From contig NZ_ML660054.1 in the NCBI RefSeq assembly GCF_007004665.1, positions 558,001 through 622,000 of the forward strand: DNA of 64,000 bases. Reading direction: 5' to 3'. The position numbers were made by a program, and so were the translations under genes. This DNA is from Denitrobaculum tricleocarpae. Its GTDB lineage: Bacteria; Pseudomonadota; Alphaproteobacteria; Kiloniellales; Kiloniellaceae. This document shows, piece after piece, positions 41,715 through 51,093 of this stretch; position 1 is the stretch's first letter, and each line of letters starts with the position of its first letter. The notes beneath the pieces are model-generated. The model did no database searches. It saw only the letters and a list, made by a program, of their open reading frames with translations, and was not told the origin of the DNA.

Positions 41715-42461
41715 CTAATTGCGTTCGTCCGATTGCATCCGCCGCTCCAGCCAGCGCACGCCGGCCGAGACGATCAGGATCAAAACCAGATACTCAAGCA
41801 CCAGGATGGTGTAGATCTCGAGCGGCCGGTATTCACTGACCACCAGTTCATTGGCCTTACGGGTCAGTTCCTGCATGCCGATCACCGAGACCAGCGACGA
41901 CATCTTCAGCATATAGACAAGCTGGTTGCCCAAAGCCGGCAGGATCCGCCGAATGGCCTGGGGCAGGATCACGAAGCGCATGGTGTCGGCGTAGGACAGG
42001 GAAATTGAATGCGCGGCCTCGTACTGTCCCTTTGCAATCGACTGAATACCCGCGCGAAAAATCTCCGCTTCGAATGCGCTATCCGATAGAGCGAGTGCGA
42101 TTACACCGGCCCAGAACACGGTGATGGTCAGACCTGAGAGCTGAGGCAGACCATAATAAACCCAAAGGATCAACACCAGAATCGGGACCGCCCGAACCAC
42201 CTCGACGTAAGTGCGGCTGACGACACGCATGGACCGATTGGAGGAGAGACCGGGCAGCGCGATCAGCAAGCCGACAACGACCGATATGCTGATCGCGGTC
42301 ACCGACAGGAGGACGGTGTAGTAGAGGCCACTGAGCAGAAACTGCAGATTGACCGCGCCGTTCTTCGTGGTCGGATCGACCACGTACCAACCCCATTGAT
42401 CGGAGCAGCCGGAGACCAGTGTCAGCATCAAAAGGCAGATTATTGCTCGGTACATCTTCAT
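41715..42461 (-). CDS. Polar amino acid-type ABC transporter permease with lipoprotein-like N terminus
   Basis: A 248-residue permease with about five membrane helices and the EAA loop (AEIFRAGIQSIAKGQYEAAH, SISLSYADTMRFVILPQAIR), typical of His/Glu/Gln-class importers. Unusually, the N terminus reads MKMYRAIICLLMLTLVSGCS DQWGWYVVDP, with a lipobox-like LVSGC before the first permease helix. It may be lipidated or simply have an extra helix. Its stop is 24 bp from the AhpD-like gene and its start is 6 bp from the ATPase gene. Works with the ATPase (42468) and binding protein (43511). Confidence 0.85.
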   Translation of the reverse strand: MKMYRAIICLLMLTLVSGCSDQWGWYVVDPTTKNGAVNLQFLLSGLYYTVLLSVTAISISVVVGLLIALPGLSSNRSMRVVSRTYVEVVRAVPILVLILWVYYGLPQLSGLTITVFWAGVIALALSDSAFEAEIFRAGIQSIAKGQYEAAHSISLSYADTMRFVILPQAIRRILPALGNQLVYMLKMSSLVSVIGMQELTRKANELVVSEYRPLEIYTILVLEYLVLILIVSAGVRWLERRMQSDERN

Positions 42462-42467
42462 GCCTTC

Positions 42468-43217
42468 CTAGTGCTGCAAAATCTTCTGAAGGAAATCCTG
42501 GCAGCGCCGGCTCTTGGGCGTATTGAAGAAGGTCTCGGGACCGGCTTCCTCAACGATTTCGCCGTGGTCCATGAAGACCATTTTGTCGGCGACACGGCGG
42601 GCAAACCCCATTTCATGGGTCACACAGATCATCGTCATCCCGCTCTCGGCCAGTTCCGTCATCACGTCGAGGACTTCATTGATCATCTCCGGGTCCAGTG
42701 CCGAAGTCGGTTCATCGAACAGCATGATGCGCGGCTCCATGCAAAGAGACCGAGCAATCGCCACACGTTGTTGCTGACCACCTGAGAGCTGCCGGGGATA
42801 CTTATCGGCCTGCTCGGGAATGCGTACCCGCTCCAGATAGCGCTGCGCGAGATCCCGGGCTTCCTCGCGGGGCAGCTTGCGCGCCCGGACGGGTCCCAAC
42901 ATGAGATTTTCGATCGCTGTCAGGTGTGGAAAAAGATTGAACTGCTGAAAGACCATTCCAACGCTGGAACGCACTTTATTCAGACTTGCATGGTCGTGGC
43001 CGAGTTTCGTGCCCTCAACGCTTAAGGTGCCGGACTCATGCTGCTCCAGCCCGTTGATACAGCGGATTAACGTGGATTTTCCCGAGCCGGACGGGCCACA
43101 GACGACAACACGTTCCCCCAGCGCGACTTCCAGTGAAATTTTTTTGAGCACCTGGAAGCTGCCGAAAAACTTGTCGACCGCTTCGAAACGGATAATCGGC
43201 ACCGCACCCTCTCCCAC
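42468..43217 (-). CDS. Polar amino acid-type ABC transporter ATP-binding protein
   Basis: A 249-residue GlnQ-type ATPase: Walker [10 protein letters not shown] (41-49), Q-loop [20 protein letters not shown], signature [15 protein letters not shown], Walker [16 protein letters not shown], switch His in [10 protein letters not shown]. First gene of the leftward catabolic operon; the single permease gene follows after 6 bp, so the channel would be a homodimer. It energises uptake of the operon's substrate from the periplasm. Confidence 0.95.
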   Translation of the reverse strand: MGEGAVPIIRFEAVDKFFGSFQVLKKISLEVALGERVVVCGPSGSGKSTLIRCINGLEQHESGTLSVEGTKLGHDHASLNKVRSSVGMVFQQFNLFPHLTAIENLMLGPVRARKLPREEARDLAQRYLERVRIPEQADKYPRQLSGGQQQRVAIARSLCMEPRIMLFDEPTSALDPEMINEVLDVMTELAESGMTMICVTHEMGFARRVADKMVFMDHGEIVEEAGPETFFNTPKSRRCQDFLQKILQH

Positions 43218-43510
43218 GGCTCGTCCCCCTTTTTCCTGCGCTTCTCGCGGGATTTATTTTCGCGGAAAGTCTATCTGCAATATAACGCCACACGCAATAA
43301 ATTCATTTTCTTGCAATTTCGAGACTTCGACAGGATGATATCGCGTTACGGAAGCAATGTGATTGGTCCTGCTTTGTGATCGCAGCGCTCGGCAACTTAA
43401 GACGTGAGAAACACGCAAATTTTGCTGGCGTGCAACCCGGATTTAAGGCTCGATAACTTGAGTTTTGCTGCAGGACATCCTTTTAGGCACAGGGAAACTG
43501 GGAGAAGGCA

Positions 43511-44287
43511 ATGAAGTTTCTTAAACTGGCATCGACAGCGGTCGTGCTGCTGTTGGCAACAACGCAGGTTCAGGCACAATCGGCTCTGAAAGACATTTTG
43601 AGCGAAGGCGTGCTCAAGGTCGGGACGACCGGTGACTGGAATCCCATGACCATGAAAGACCCGGCAAGCAACAGCTATACCGGTTACGACATTGACGTCA
43701 TGACTCAGCTCGCTTCAGACCTTGGGGTCACGGTTGAGTTCGTGCCGACGGACTGGAAAACGCTGGTCAGCGGCGTCACCGCCGGTAAATACCATATCAC
43801 CGGATCGGCTTCGGTTTCGCCGTCCCGGGCAAAGGCCGCGGGCTATTCCGCCAGTTACTTCGCGTTGGCAACCGTGCCGCTGGTGAACGCAAAGAGCGGC
43901 GACAAGTTCAAAGACTGGGCTGATCTGGACGTGGAAGGTGTCACCGTGGCGGCAACGCTCGGCACGACCCAGGAGAAACAGGTCAAAAGCTTCTTCCCGA
44001 ACGCCAGCCACAGGATCGTTGAGGCGCCGGCCCGCGACTTTCAAGAGGTTCTGGCCGGTCGTGCGGATGCACACATCACCTCGAACGTCGAAGCTTTCAA
44101 GCTGGTCGAAAAGTACGCGGACCTGAAAATCGTGCCGGTCTCTGCGCCGCGGGCGCGCACACCGATCGCGATGCTTCTGCCACAGGACGATCAGGTCTGG
44201 ATCAATTACGTCAACACCTGGATCACGCTGAAAAAAGAGTCGGGTTTCTTTGAAGAGCTCGGAAAGAAATGGCGTTTGACCGAATAG
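43511..44287 (+). CDS. ABC transporter substrate-binding protein (SBP_bac_3 family)
   Basis: A 258-residue periplasmic binding protein with signal peptide MKFLKLASTAVVLLLATTQV-QAQ. KVGTTGDWNPMTMKD, GYDIDVMTQLASDLGVTVEF, VPTDWKTLVSGVTAGKYHIT and ADAHITSNVEAFKL are the family's ligand-binding landmarks. The GTTGDWNP start resembles the branch that includes cyclohexadienyl dehydratases (PheC), so enzymatic activity cannot be excluded, but the divergent transporter genes make uptake the likelier role. GGAGAAGG precedes the ATG. The 293 bp gap to the ATPase gene must hold both promoters. A strong terminator follows at once. Confidence 0.9.
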   Translation: MKFLKLASTAVVLLLATTQVQAQSALKDILSEGVLKVGTTGDWNPMTMKDPASNSYTGYDIDVMTQLASDLGVTVEFVPTDWKTLVSGVTAGKYHITGSASVSPSRAKAAGYSASYFALATVPLVNAKSGDKFKDWADLDVEGVTVAATLGTTQEKQVKSFFPNASHRIVEAPARDFQEVLAGRADAHITSNVEAFKLVEKYADLKIVPVSAPRARTPIAMLLPQDDQVWINYVNTWITLKKESGFFEELGKKWRLTE

Positions 44288-44293
44288 CAAAAG

Positions 44294-44317
44294 AAGGGGG
44301 CTAAGCCCCCTTTTTTC
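44294..44317 (+). terminator. Strong rho-independent terminator
   Basis: AAGGGGGCTTAGCCCCCTT-type stem (GGGGGCT-AAGCCCCC) followed by six T residues, 7 bp after the binding-protein stop codon. Confidence 0.85.
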
Positions 44318-44358
44318 GTTTCAGTAAGCCGCAAAGACACGGATGAGCTGATTGCGCC

Positions 44359-45114
44359 ATGAAACTGCAGATGATGACCTGGCCCGAGGTAGAGGACTAC
44401 TTGAGAAGGTCGCGCGGTATCATCATGCCGGCCGGTTCAACCGAGCAGCATGGCCCGATCGGATTGATAGGAACGGACGCGCTATGTGCCGAAAAAATCG
44501 CTGAAACCGCCGCGCAATCTGCCGGCGCCATCGTTGCCCCCACACTGGCACTCACACCGGCGCCCTTTAACATGGATTTTCCTGGTACCCTTTCGCTCTC
44601 CGCAGATGTCTTCGAAAGCCTGGTGAGTGAGATCATGGAAGGGCTCATGCACCATGGCTTCGAGAGCATTTACTTTTTGAATGGTCATGGCGCAAACCTT
44701 GCGCCTCTTGAAGCCGTGGCGGCGCGGCACGCCAACGCGCGTATCCGGATCCGCAGTTGGTGGGACTTCGATGACGTGAACGTTCTGCGAGACAGATACT
44801 ACGGTCATTGGGAAGGAATGCACGGGACGCCTTCCGAGGTTGCGATCACCCAGGCAGCGCACCGTCTTGTGCCGCCGCATCCGCTCTCTGAAACGCCGCC
44901 CGAGCCCCTGCCCGATGGCTTCCTGCAAGCGCACTCAGGCGACCGGCATGGCCCTCCGGACGAGCATAGAAAGCGTTTTCCAGATGGACGGGTGGGATCC
45001 CATTCGGCGCTTGCAACGCCCGCCCACGGAGCAGAGCTTATCAGCGTGGCTGCGGCGGCCGTAGCCCGGGATTATCTGCAGTTCCTTGCTGCCGGTGCCC
45101 GGAAACCAGCTTAA
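44359..45114 (+). CDS. Creatininase family hydrolase
   Basis: A 251-residue protein with the creatininase metal-site pattern: MPAGSTEQHGPIGLIGTDAL (GSxEQHG at about 26-32, D near 39), ALTPAPFNMDFPGTLSLSAD, and NGHGANLAPLEA (NGHGxN). SEVAITQAAHR supplies the late Glu. Family members open cyclic amides such as creatinine or act on formamide intermediates of riboflavin/F420 synthesis. It follows the binding protein after a terminator, so it has its own promoter but likely belongs functionally to the same catabolic cluster. Confidence 0.85.
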   Translation: MKLQMMTWPEVEDYLRRSRGIIMPAGSTEQHGPIGLIGTDALCAEKIAETAAQSAGAIVAPTLALTPAPFNMDFPGTLSLSADVFESLVSEIMEGLMHHGFESIYFLNGHGANLAPLEAVAARHANARIRIRSWWDFDDVNVLRDRYYGHWEGMHGTPSEVAITQAAHRLVPPHPLSETPPEPLPDGFLQAHSGDRHGPPDEHRKRFPDGRVGSHSALATPAHGAELISVAAAAVARDYLQFLAAGARKPA

Positions 45115-45231
45115 GAGGCGTGCGAAACAATTAGGAATGACGTCATTCTCTCCTGTCACAGCGCATAAACTCTGCGTGAGGGAAGTCCTTGCCATGTTGA
45201 TCGACAAACTCTCAGCGGCCATGTTTGCAGT

Positions 45232-45798
45232 ATGTCAAAGTACTCCTGGAAAAAATTGCGCAACACCGCAGCTATTGCCCTTTTGGCAGGGTTCCTGGCC
45301 GGCCCCTTTACTGATCGGATGGCACAGGCGGAGACGACCGTTCTGGACGCGCCAAAGCGTGAAGCAATTGCTGCACTTCCGACCCTGCGTGGCAGTGGCA
45401 TCGAGGCCCAAGACCTGGAAAACCGGGTTGTCGTTGTCGCGTTCTTCGCCAGCTGGTGCCCGCCCTGCAATCCGGAGTTCGATCATCTTGAAGCTGTTCG
45501 GACCAAGTTCGACGGCGAAGCGGTTGAAATCCTCGCGGTAAACATCTTCGAGTCTTTCTCCGGCCTGGGCAGTGACGCCCGCTTGCAGAGCTTCCTTGAT
45601 CTCAAAAACCCCGGCTTCAAGACTCTGGGAAAGGGTGAAGAGATATCAGCCGACTTCGGCACCGTAAGCCGTATTCCGTCCGTCTTCGTATTCGACAGGA
45701 AAGGTGCTCTCGCCTTCAACTTCGTCCATGCCGAAGGCGCTCAAAAGACTCACGTCGAAGAAGACGAACTCACTGAAGTGATCGAGAAGCTTCTCTAG
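45232..45798 (+). CDS. TlpA-like periplasmic thioredoxin
   Basis: A 188-residue exported redox protein: signal/anchor WKKLRNTAAIALLAGFLAGP, then a thioredoxin fold with FFASWCPPCNPEFDHLEAVR (C76 and C79 redox pair). The second half has the cis-Pro strand RIPSVFVFDRKGALAF. TlpA-type proteins reduce disulphides in cytochrome maturation or oxidase assembly in the periplasm; no such genes are nearby. The segment MAQAETTVLD suggests cleavage near residue 34. Ends 3 bp before the convergent PAS gene. Confidence 0.85.
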   Translation: MSKYSWKKLRNTAAIALLAGFLAGPFTDRMAQAETTVLDAPKREAIAALPTLRGSGIEAQDLENRVVVVAFFASWCPPCNPEFDHLEAVRTKFDGEAVEILAVNIFESFSGLGSDARLQSFLDLKNPGFKTLGKGEEISADFGTVSRIPSVFVFDRKGALAFNFVHAEGAQKTHVEEDELTEVIEKLL

Positions 45799-45800
45799 AC

Positions 45801-46277
45801 TTAAACGTTCTCGAAAACCAGTGCCCCAAGGATCATGTCGACCTGCTCGCCATCCTCGGAGAGCGGCAGCAACAAACGCGCGAGCTTGACAAAGTCCTTA
45901 TCCGAGAAGGGCGCAGAGGAGTTGTTAACGAAGGGCTCTCCGTGCCGGGCCACACGACTGTAGAGCTCTGTCATGGGCGCCAGGTTGGCGTCGTCGTAAA
46001 AGGATGAGAAATTCCGGCCCGTCGGATCAGACCCAACGATCTCCGTGATCTTGCTGCCAACCAGCCGGAAGCGGAAATCCGGCTCGCCCCTCGACCAAGC
46101 CACATCGACGAGAAAGATAATGGGAAGCAATTCGGGAACGTCCAAGGGGTCGATTTGAGCACGGCTCGGTAGGCGCCCCCCACGAGACTTGGACACCCAA
46201 TAATCATAGAGTCTTGCTAATGGTTGAGACTTGATCGTATCTCGAAATGCACTTGCCGATTGTTTGACGTCAAACAT
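45801..46277 (-). CDS. PAS_5-type single PAS-domain protein
   Basis: A 158-residue protein consisting of one PAS domain of the alphaproteobacterial PAS_5 form: LARLYDYWVSKSRGGRLPSR, IDPLDVPELLPIIFLVDV, FRFRLVGSKITEIVGSDPTG, then RNFSSFYD and LLPLSEDGEQVDMILGALVF. No output domain is attached. Proteins of this kind are abundant in Rhodospirillales and of unknown signal and partner. The ATG is preceded by an AT-rich 350 bp region. Confidence 0.85.
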   Translation of the reverse strand: MFDVKQSASAFRDTIKSQPLARLYDYWVSKSRGGRLPSRAQIDPLDVPELLPIIFLVDVAWSRGEPDFRFRLVGSKITEIVGSDPTGRNFSSFYDDANLAPMTELYSRVARHGEPFVNNSSAPFSDKDFVKLARLLLPLSEDGEQVDMILGALVFENV

Positions 46278-46656
46278 AGAAATTCTTTATAGGAAATCAC
46301 CAAACCAGTCGGCTATACACTCTACATGAGGAAATGCAAAGAATTTTTCATTAATCCTGTATTGAACTACCTTTCAAAGAAGTGAAACATATAATACATG
46401 ATCGCACTTTTACTCTTAACACAGTAAAAATTTTATTTCCTGCGCACATATCGACTTTAAATTGAGGAACTAATTTCAATTCCCCAGTGACGCAACGCGC
46501 ACCGGAACGATCTCAAAGCGGAAATTCGCACTGCAGCCTGACGTTTGGGGCGACAAGTTAATCCGTGCCATGTAATCTGATACGTCCCGAGTTGAATAAC
46601 CTCTTCCCAGTCTTTGTCCGCCCAACCCGCGTTTGCCAGGGAGGCTCCTGCGCACA
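46278..46656. other. AT-rich intergenic region
   Basis: About 380 bp between divergent PAS and MFS genes. No gene, repeat or tRNA was recognised; short frames on the minus strand over the GC-richer right half are unconvincing. Must contain both promoters. Confidence 0.3.
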
Positions 46657-47856
46657 GTGACGTCTCGTCCACCCCGCCCGGCCCTTGCCATTTTGATCGC
46701 CGTCGCGGCGGTCGGTCCGCTTGCGTTAAATATATTCACGCCATCGATGCCGGGCATGCAGCGCGTCTTTGACGTAAGCTATGGCACGATCCAGCTGACA
46801 ATTACGCTGTACCTCTTTGGTACGGCTGTCGCGCAACTCCTTTACGGCCCCCTCTCCGACCGCTTTGGCCGCAGGCCCGTGCTCCTGATCGGCCTCTGCC
46901 TCTTTTTGCTGGGCAGCATCGCCTCGGCCTTCGCAACCTCGATAGTCTGGCTCTTGATCTCCCGAACCCTGCAAGCGGTTGGCGGGTGCGCGGGTTTGGT
47001 GCTGAGCCGGGCCATCGTACGGGACATGCATAGCCGCGAAAAATCAGCAAGCATGATTGGTTACATCACCGTCGGCATGGTCGTCGTGCCAATGATTTCT
47101 CCCCTTATTGGCGGCGTTCTCGATCAATGGTTCAACTGGCGGGCGGGTTTCCTCTTTGTCACTGCAGCCGGCTTTATCGTCCTGCTTGCGACGCTCCTGA
47201 AACTACCTGAAACCAACTTCGACCTGCGCCCCATACCGGGTCTCAGAGGAATACTGTTGAGCTATAGCGGGTTGCTGAAATCGCGCGAATTTCGGCACTA
47301 CGCGTTTAATGCAGCTTTTACGTCGGGCGCCTTCTTTGCCTTTCTCTCAGGGGGGCCCTTTATCGCCATCGAATTGATGGCACAGCCAACATCGGTTTAC
47401 GGGATCTGTTTCGTATTCGTCGCGCTTGGCTATATGTCTGGTAATTTCCTGACCGGCCGTCTGGCGGAGCGCATGGGTACGGATACGATGATCACGCTGG
47501 GCAGCAGCCTCTCCCTTGCCGGCGCGGTTACAATGTGTCTCCTTGCGCTCACAGGCAACATCAACCTGGTCACGATATTTGGCCCGATGGCTTTGATCAC
47601 CTTTGGCAATGGACTCAGCCTGCCAAGCGCAACTGCGGGAAGCGTGAGCGTGAATCCTAAAATCGCCGGTGCCGCAGCCGGTCTTGCCGGATTTATGCAG
47701 ATGACACTCTCGGCCTGCATCACTCTTTTTGTCGGTTACCTGCAGAGCGACAGCGCGCTTCCAATGATTCTCACCATCCTTGCAACCAGTGCCATCGCCA
47801 CATCGATCCACGCACACGCCCGCATCCGGAAAGCCAAGACCGCACCACAGCCGTAA
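46657..47856 (+). CDS. Bcr/CflA-type multidrug efflux MFS transporter
   Basis: About 399 residues from GTG 46657 (a TTG at 46633 is possible; AGGGAGG lies between). Twelve membrane helices; MFS motif A GPLSDRFGRRPVLLIGL between helices 2 and 3, and the drug:H+ antiporter-1 helix 5 motif in SPLIGGVLDQWFNWRAGF. IDLYLP-type start here reads LNIFTPSMPGMQRVFDVSYG, as in Bcr/CflA proteins. Exports small drugs or sulfonamide-like compounds across the inner membrane. No regulator adjacent. Confidence 0.9.
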   Translation: MTSRPPRPALAILIAVAAVGPLALNIFTPSMPGMQRVFDVSYGTIQLTITLYLFGTAVAQLLYGPLSDRFGRRPVLLIGLCLFLLGSIASAFATSIVWLLISRTLQAVGGCAGLVLSRAIVRDMHSREKSASMIGYITVGMVVVPMISPLIGGVLDQWFNWRAGFLFVTAAGFIVLLATLLKLPETNFDLRPIPGLRGILLSYSGLLKSREFRHYAFNAAFTSGAFFAFLSGGPFIAIELMAQPTSVYGICFVFVALGYMSGNFLTGRLAERMGTDTMITLGSSLSLAGAVTMCLLALTGNINLVTIFGPMALITFGNGLSLPSATAGSVSVNPKIAGAAAGLAGFMQMTLSACITLFVGYLQSDSALPMILTILATSAIATSIHAHARIRKAKTAPQP

Positions 47857-47907
47857 CACGGGGGCTGGCAGGAGTTTCCGCTTGCGATACCTCCGCAGGT
47901 GTGGCTG

Positions 47908-48348
47908 TCAACTCTGATATTTTCGGTCCTGGGCGGATGGAGCCCCCCACAGCTCTTGCCCCGGAAAGGCATCAGTCAGAATCTCCGATAGGCTTGCGAG
48001 GACTTCCCGCGCCGTCTTCTGATGAAGTTTCTGAGCGCTTGGACCATCAATGAAGTAGAGCTCTAGGTGATCTAGATAGCGGACTGTGACACCGCGTTCA
48101 TGGTTCTGGTCCAAAATGAAGATCTGTATCTCCTCTGCATCGCCATTCATTTGATTCGGCCCAACGTAGCGAAAGTTCAAATCACCGGTGCTGTTACGAA
48201 TTTTCTCGAGATATCGAACGACAGGCAGCATTTTGCGATGAACACGCGGCCTTGCCTGAGCGCTCTGGACTGGAGCACGCGCCTCGGTACCGGGCTGGCT
48301 GTCCGGTACCTCGTTCCACCAACTCTTGAGAAAGCGCAAGAGCTTCAT
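47908..48348 (-). CDS. Protein of unknown function
   Basis: A 146-residue soluble protein from ATG 48348, with AGGGA 5 bases upstream; the extended frame to 48438 has no such site. MKLLRFLKSWWNEVPDSQPG leader, a flexible Pro/Ala/Arg segment, then LNFRYVGPNQMNGDAEEIQI, FILDQNHERGVTVRYLDHLE and LASLSEILTDAFPGQELWGA. The C-terminal 100 residues look like a small alpha/beta domain. No family recognised; converges on the MFS gene. Confidence 0.5.
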   Translation of the reverse strand: MKLLRFLKSWWNEVPDSQPGTEARAPVQSAQARPRVHRKMLPVVRYLEKIRNSTGDLNFRYVGPNQMNGDAEEIQIFILDQNHERGVTVRYLDHLELYFIDGPSAQKLHQKTAREVLASLSEILTDAFPGQELWGAPSAQDRKYQS

Positions 48349-48661
48349 AACTGTCCCTAAGCTACCGGGTCCAAAACAAGGTGCGGTATGTTGAACCCTC
48401 ACCAATAAAATCCCGCGGGTATTAAATCTCATCGGCACACTAAAAGAGATACCAGTACTAAGCCGGAAAGCTGTGTCAAAGGGGTGGCTATTTACTGTTC
48501 TTATTAGTCAATTTGATCATTCGTGAGGTCGCAAGGAGACTATGCTTCTAACGCTTGCGCGGTAAGCGCGTGCGAGTGTAACAAGAGGTAATATCAGTCC
48601 GCCAATCGTCCTGATCCGCTCGCCACAAGGCCGGGACATCAGAATCGTTCTTGGAGATAGT
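48349..48661. other. Intergenic, nothing assigned
   Basis: Divergent gap of about 310 bp; no RNA, repeat or terminator recognised. Confidence 0.3.
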
Positions 48662-49951
48662 TTGTTGGAATCCGCGCGACCGAGGATCGCCATTGTCGGA
48701 GGTGGACCCGCGGGATTGATGGCTGCGCAACGCCTCTCTGCCAAAAACTTCGATGTTGCACTGTACGAAGCCAAAGCCTCATTTGGCCGTAAGTTTCTTC
48801 TGGCAGGTCGGGGCGGCCTGAACCTTACGCACTCCGAAGACTCCAAAAAATTCATAGCGCGTTACGGTCCGTCGGCCACTTTCTTTCAAGAAAAGCTTGC
48901 TCGCTTCTCGCCGGATGACCTGCGGAGCTGGAGCGAAGATCTAGGCATCAAGACCTTCGTCGGCTCCAGTGGTCGTGTCTTCCCCCAAACTTTCAAAGCC
49001 TCGCCACTCCTGCGCGCCTGGCTGAGACGCCTGCAGGAACAAGGTGTCGTCTTACAAACTGACTGCAGATGGCAAGGCATAAAAAGCCTGCCGCCGCGCG
49101 ACGCAAAGCCTGGAGACGCGCCGCTTGAACTCAGAATTCTGAACCGTGACGGCATTGAATTTACGGTGATTGCGGACGCAATCCTGCTTGCTCTCGGAGG
49201 AGCAAGTTGGCCCAGGATGGGATCAGACGGGAAATGGCTCCAGAGCTTTAAGCAGATGGGTGTGCCATGTACAGAGTTCCAGCCAAGCAACTGCGGCTTC
49301 AATGTGAGTTGGAGCGAGAGCTTCAAGCAGCGTTACGCGGGGACCGCTCTCAAAAACCTTGGTCTGACCGCAGGAGGCGCCCATGCCAAGGGTGAGATCA
49401 TGATCGCTGATTACGGAGTCGAAGGCGGCGGCGTCTATGCTTTGGGTCGGGCTCTCCGCACCGAACTTCGGGAAAACACCCAAGCTCGCCTTGTCCTCGA
49501 TCTCAAACCGGACCTCGACCGTGACAAAATAGAACAACGCCTCTCATCGCAGCGCACTAAAGACAGCCTGTCCAGCAGACTGCGTAAGTCCATAAAACTT
49601 GCCCCCGCCGCCGCCGCGCTGTTACGCGAGTGTCATGCCGGCACCGAGCTCTCTTCGCCGGAGCAGGTTGCAGCAGCCGTGAAAGCCGTTCCTGTTGCTC
49701 TGACCGGCAGTCAGCCTCTGGAGCGGGCAATTTCTTCCGTGGGAGGGCTGGAACTGGACGCTGTGAACCATGAGCTCATGATCAAGAACCTGCCCGGCGT
49801 GTTCGTTGCCGGCGAGATGCTGGACTGGGATGCACCGACCGGTGGCTATCTGTTGCAAGGCACCTTTGCAACCGCCGCCTGTGCAGCTGAGGGCATAGAA
49901 AACTGGTTGTCGGTCCTCTCGTCACACTCAGGGCCGACAAGCTCGCAATAG
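48662..49951 (+). CDS. TIGR03862 family flavoprotein (HI0933-like)
   Basis: A 429-residue FAD protein starting at TTG 48662 with GGAGA 7 bases upstream. Dinucleotide-binding motif IAIVGGGPAGLMAAQRL (9-25), YEAKASFGRKFLLAGRGGLN LTHSE (the GRKFL..GRGG.N signature of the family), a second FAD contact LLALGGASWPRMGSDG, and the C-terminal GVFVAGEMLDWDAPTGGYLL QG. This matches the TIGR03862/HI0933 (BaiN-like) oxidoreductases, whose substrate is unknown. Cytoplasmic. Monocistronic. Confidence 0.9.
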   Translation: MLESARPRIAIVGGGPAGLMAAQRLSAKNFDVALYEAKASFGRKFLLAGRGGLNLTHSEDSKKFIARYGPSATFFQEKLARFSPDDLRSWSEDLGIKTFVGSSGRVFPQTFKASPLLRAWLRRLQEQGVVLQTDCRWQGIKSLPPRDAKPGDAPLELRILNRDGIEFTVIADAILLALGGASWPRMGSDGKWLQSFKQMGVPCTEFQPSNCGFNVSWSESFKQRYAGTALKNLGLTAGGAHAKGEIMIADYGVEGGGVYALGRALRTELRENTQARLVLDLKPDLDRDKIEQRLSSQRTKDSLSSRLRKSIKLAPAAAALLRECHAGTELSSPEQVAAAVKAVPVALTGSQPLERAISSVGGLELDAVNHELMIKNLPGVFVAGEMLDWDAPTGGYLLQGTFATAACAAEGIENWLSVLSSHSGPTSSQ

Positions 49952-50186
49952 CCGGGACCATCTCCCATCCGGTTATCCTCCGGCGCACGCCCGCCTCACT
50001 CAGCGCGCCGCACGGGAACTATGTCACTGCAATGTCACAGGATTTTTTGCATCCCGCCATCGTATGGTCACAAACGAGCACTAATATCATCAGGTGTTCG
50101 ATGACTCTAATCAGACATCCATGTGAATTGACTTGAGCGTTGGGCTCGTCCCGCGACGAGCGTGACAAAAGGGGGGACTGGCGACT

Positions 50187-50408
50187 ATGCCCACTTTACA
50201 GGCCATTGACTTAGACCAGTTCGAAGCTGTTGCCGATGGATCTACGCAGTCATCGCCGACAACCGAATTTGCAGCTGCCTCCGGTGAGGTAAAGGCCAGC
50301 CGGCTGCGCGGGTACTTCGCTCTTTGCACACTCTTTGCGATCGCGGGCCTGGGCTATACCGGACTCTTCCTGATGTTTGATCATCTGGTTGCACTCGCCA
50401 AGGGCTAA
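50187..50408 (+). CDS. Small single-helix membrane protein
   Basis: A 73-residue protein: an acidic, Ser/Thr-rich cytoplasmic start (MPTLQAIDLDQFEAVADGST), then one or two hydrophobic segments (GYFALCTLFAIAGLGYTGLF, LMFDHLVALAKG). GGGGGG lies 9-10 bases before the ATG. No family recognised; codon use is GC-rich and normal for the window. Confidence 0.5.
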   Translation: MPTLQAIDLDQFEAVADGSTQSSPTTEFAAASGEVKASRLRGYFALCTLFAIAGLGYTGLFLMFDHLVALAKG

Positions 50409-50793
50409 GTTGCCCCAAAGCCGTTTGAGGACTGCAGCCTCAGACCTCACGTTTTGGCGGCGGCGATGACCTGTCGTTCAACTGCGATAGAGCGGCTCTT
50501 TTGGTTAACACAAAGCCCGTCAAAAATTGAATAGGCCTACAACCTGTTGATTCAGCGCCGTTAACGACCATTGGTCAAGACTGTGATACACTGTAGTCTG
50601 TCCTTGTGAGAAGCAGTGTAAACGAGGGTTTGACCGGCGGCACCGGAACAGCAGATATCGTTCTTCTCTTGAACGATTGCGGCAGCGGCGAACACTGCCC
50701 CGATGCGGGTTCATTGGATCAGTCACGCTTGGCGTATTGCCGTGGCACCGCCCTCGTTACATTGTGACTCGAGCGCTTATCGCTGGGGGAACG
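50409..50793. other. Intergenic, nothing assigned
   Basis: About 385 bp without a recognisable gene or element. A plus-strand frame runs through its right part into the next gene but lacks a ribosome site, so the internal ATG 50794 is preferred. Confidence 0.3.
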
Positions 50794-51093
50794 ATGCAAG
50801 CAGAGCAACTACCAACGGAATTAGCCCAGATCTGGGCACGCCAACTCAAACCCTTGGGTTGGGAAGAACGCATCCTGCTGATGAATGAATTTCATGAAAA
50901 CCTGAAGGAAATGATCCCGGATTTCGGAGAATTTTGCGAAGTCTTTCCAGCCATCGTTACGGAGACGCTGAACCAGATTGATGAGAGCGAGATCTCCTGC
51001 GATGCCCAAGCGCACATCTACGCAAATTCCGCCGATGAAGAGCATCGTCAACTGGCAGGCGCTTGGTTCCGCGCGCACAATAAGAGCGCTTGA
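50794..51093 (+). CDS. Small acidic protein of unknown function
   Basis: A 99-residue acidic helical protein from ATG 50794 (GGGGGA upstream): MQAEQLPTELAQIWARQLKP, LGWEERILLMNEFHENLKEM, FCEVFPAIVTETLNQIDESE. Ends AGAWFRAHNKSA. No membrane segment, signal peptide or known domain. Located 141 bp before the acyl-CoA ligase gene in the same direction. Confidence 0.5.
   Translation: MQAEQLPTELAQIWARQLKPLGWEERILLMNEFHENLKEMIPDFGEFCEVFPAIVTETLNQIDESEISCDAQAHIYANSADEEHRQLAGAWFRAHNKSA

Noticed and set aside
43511-44287. Cyclohexadienyl dehydratase (PheC) as the main call
   Set aside because: Shares the start motif of that branch, but the divergent permease and ATPase genes favour a transporter-binding role.
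46457-46656. Possible tRNA or small gene in the GC-richer half of the PAS/MFS gap
   Set aside because: No T-loop/anticodon arrangement and no coding pattern.
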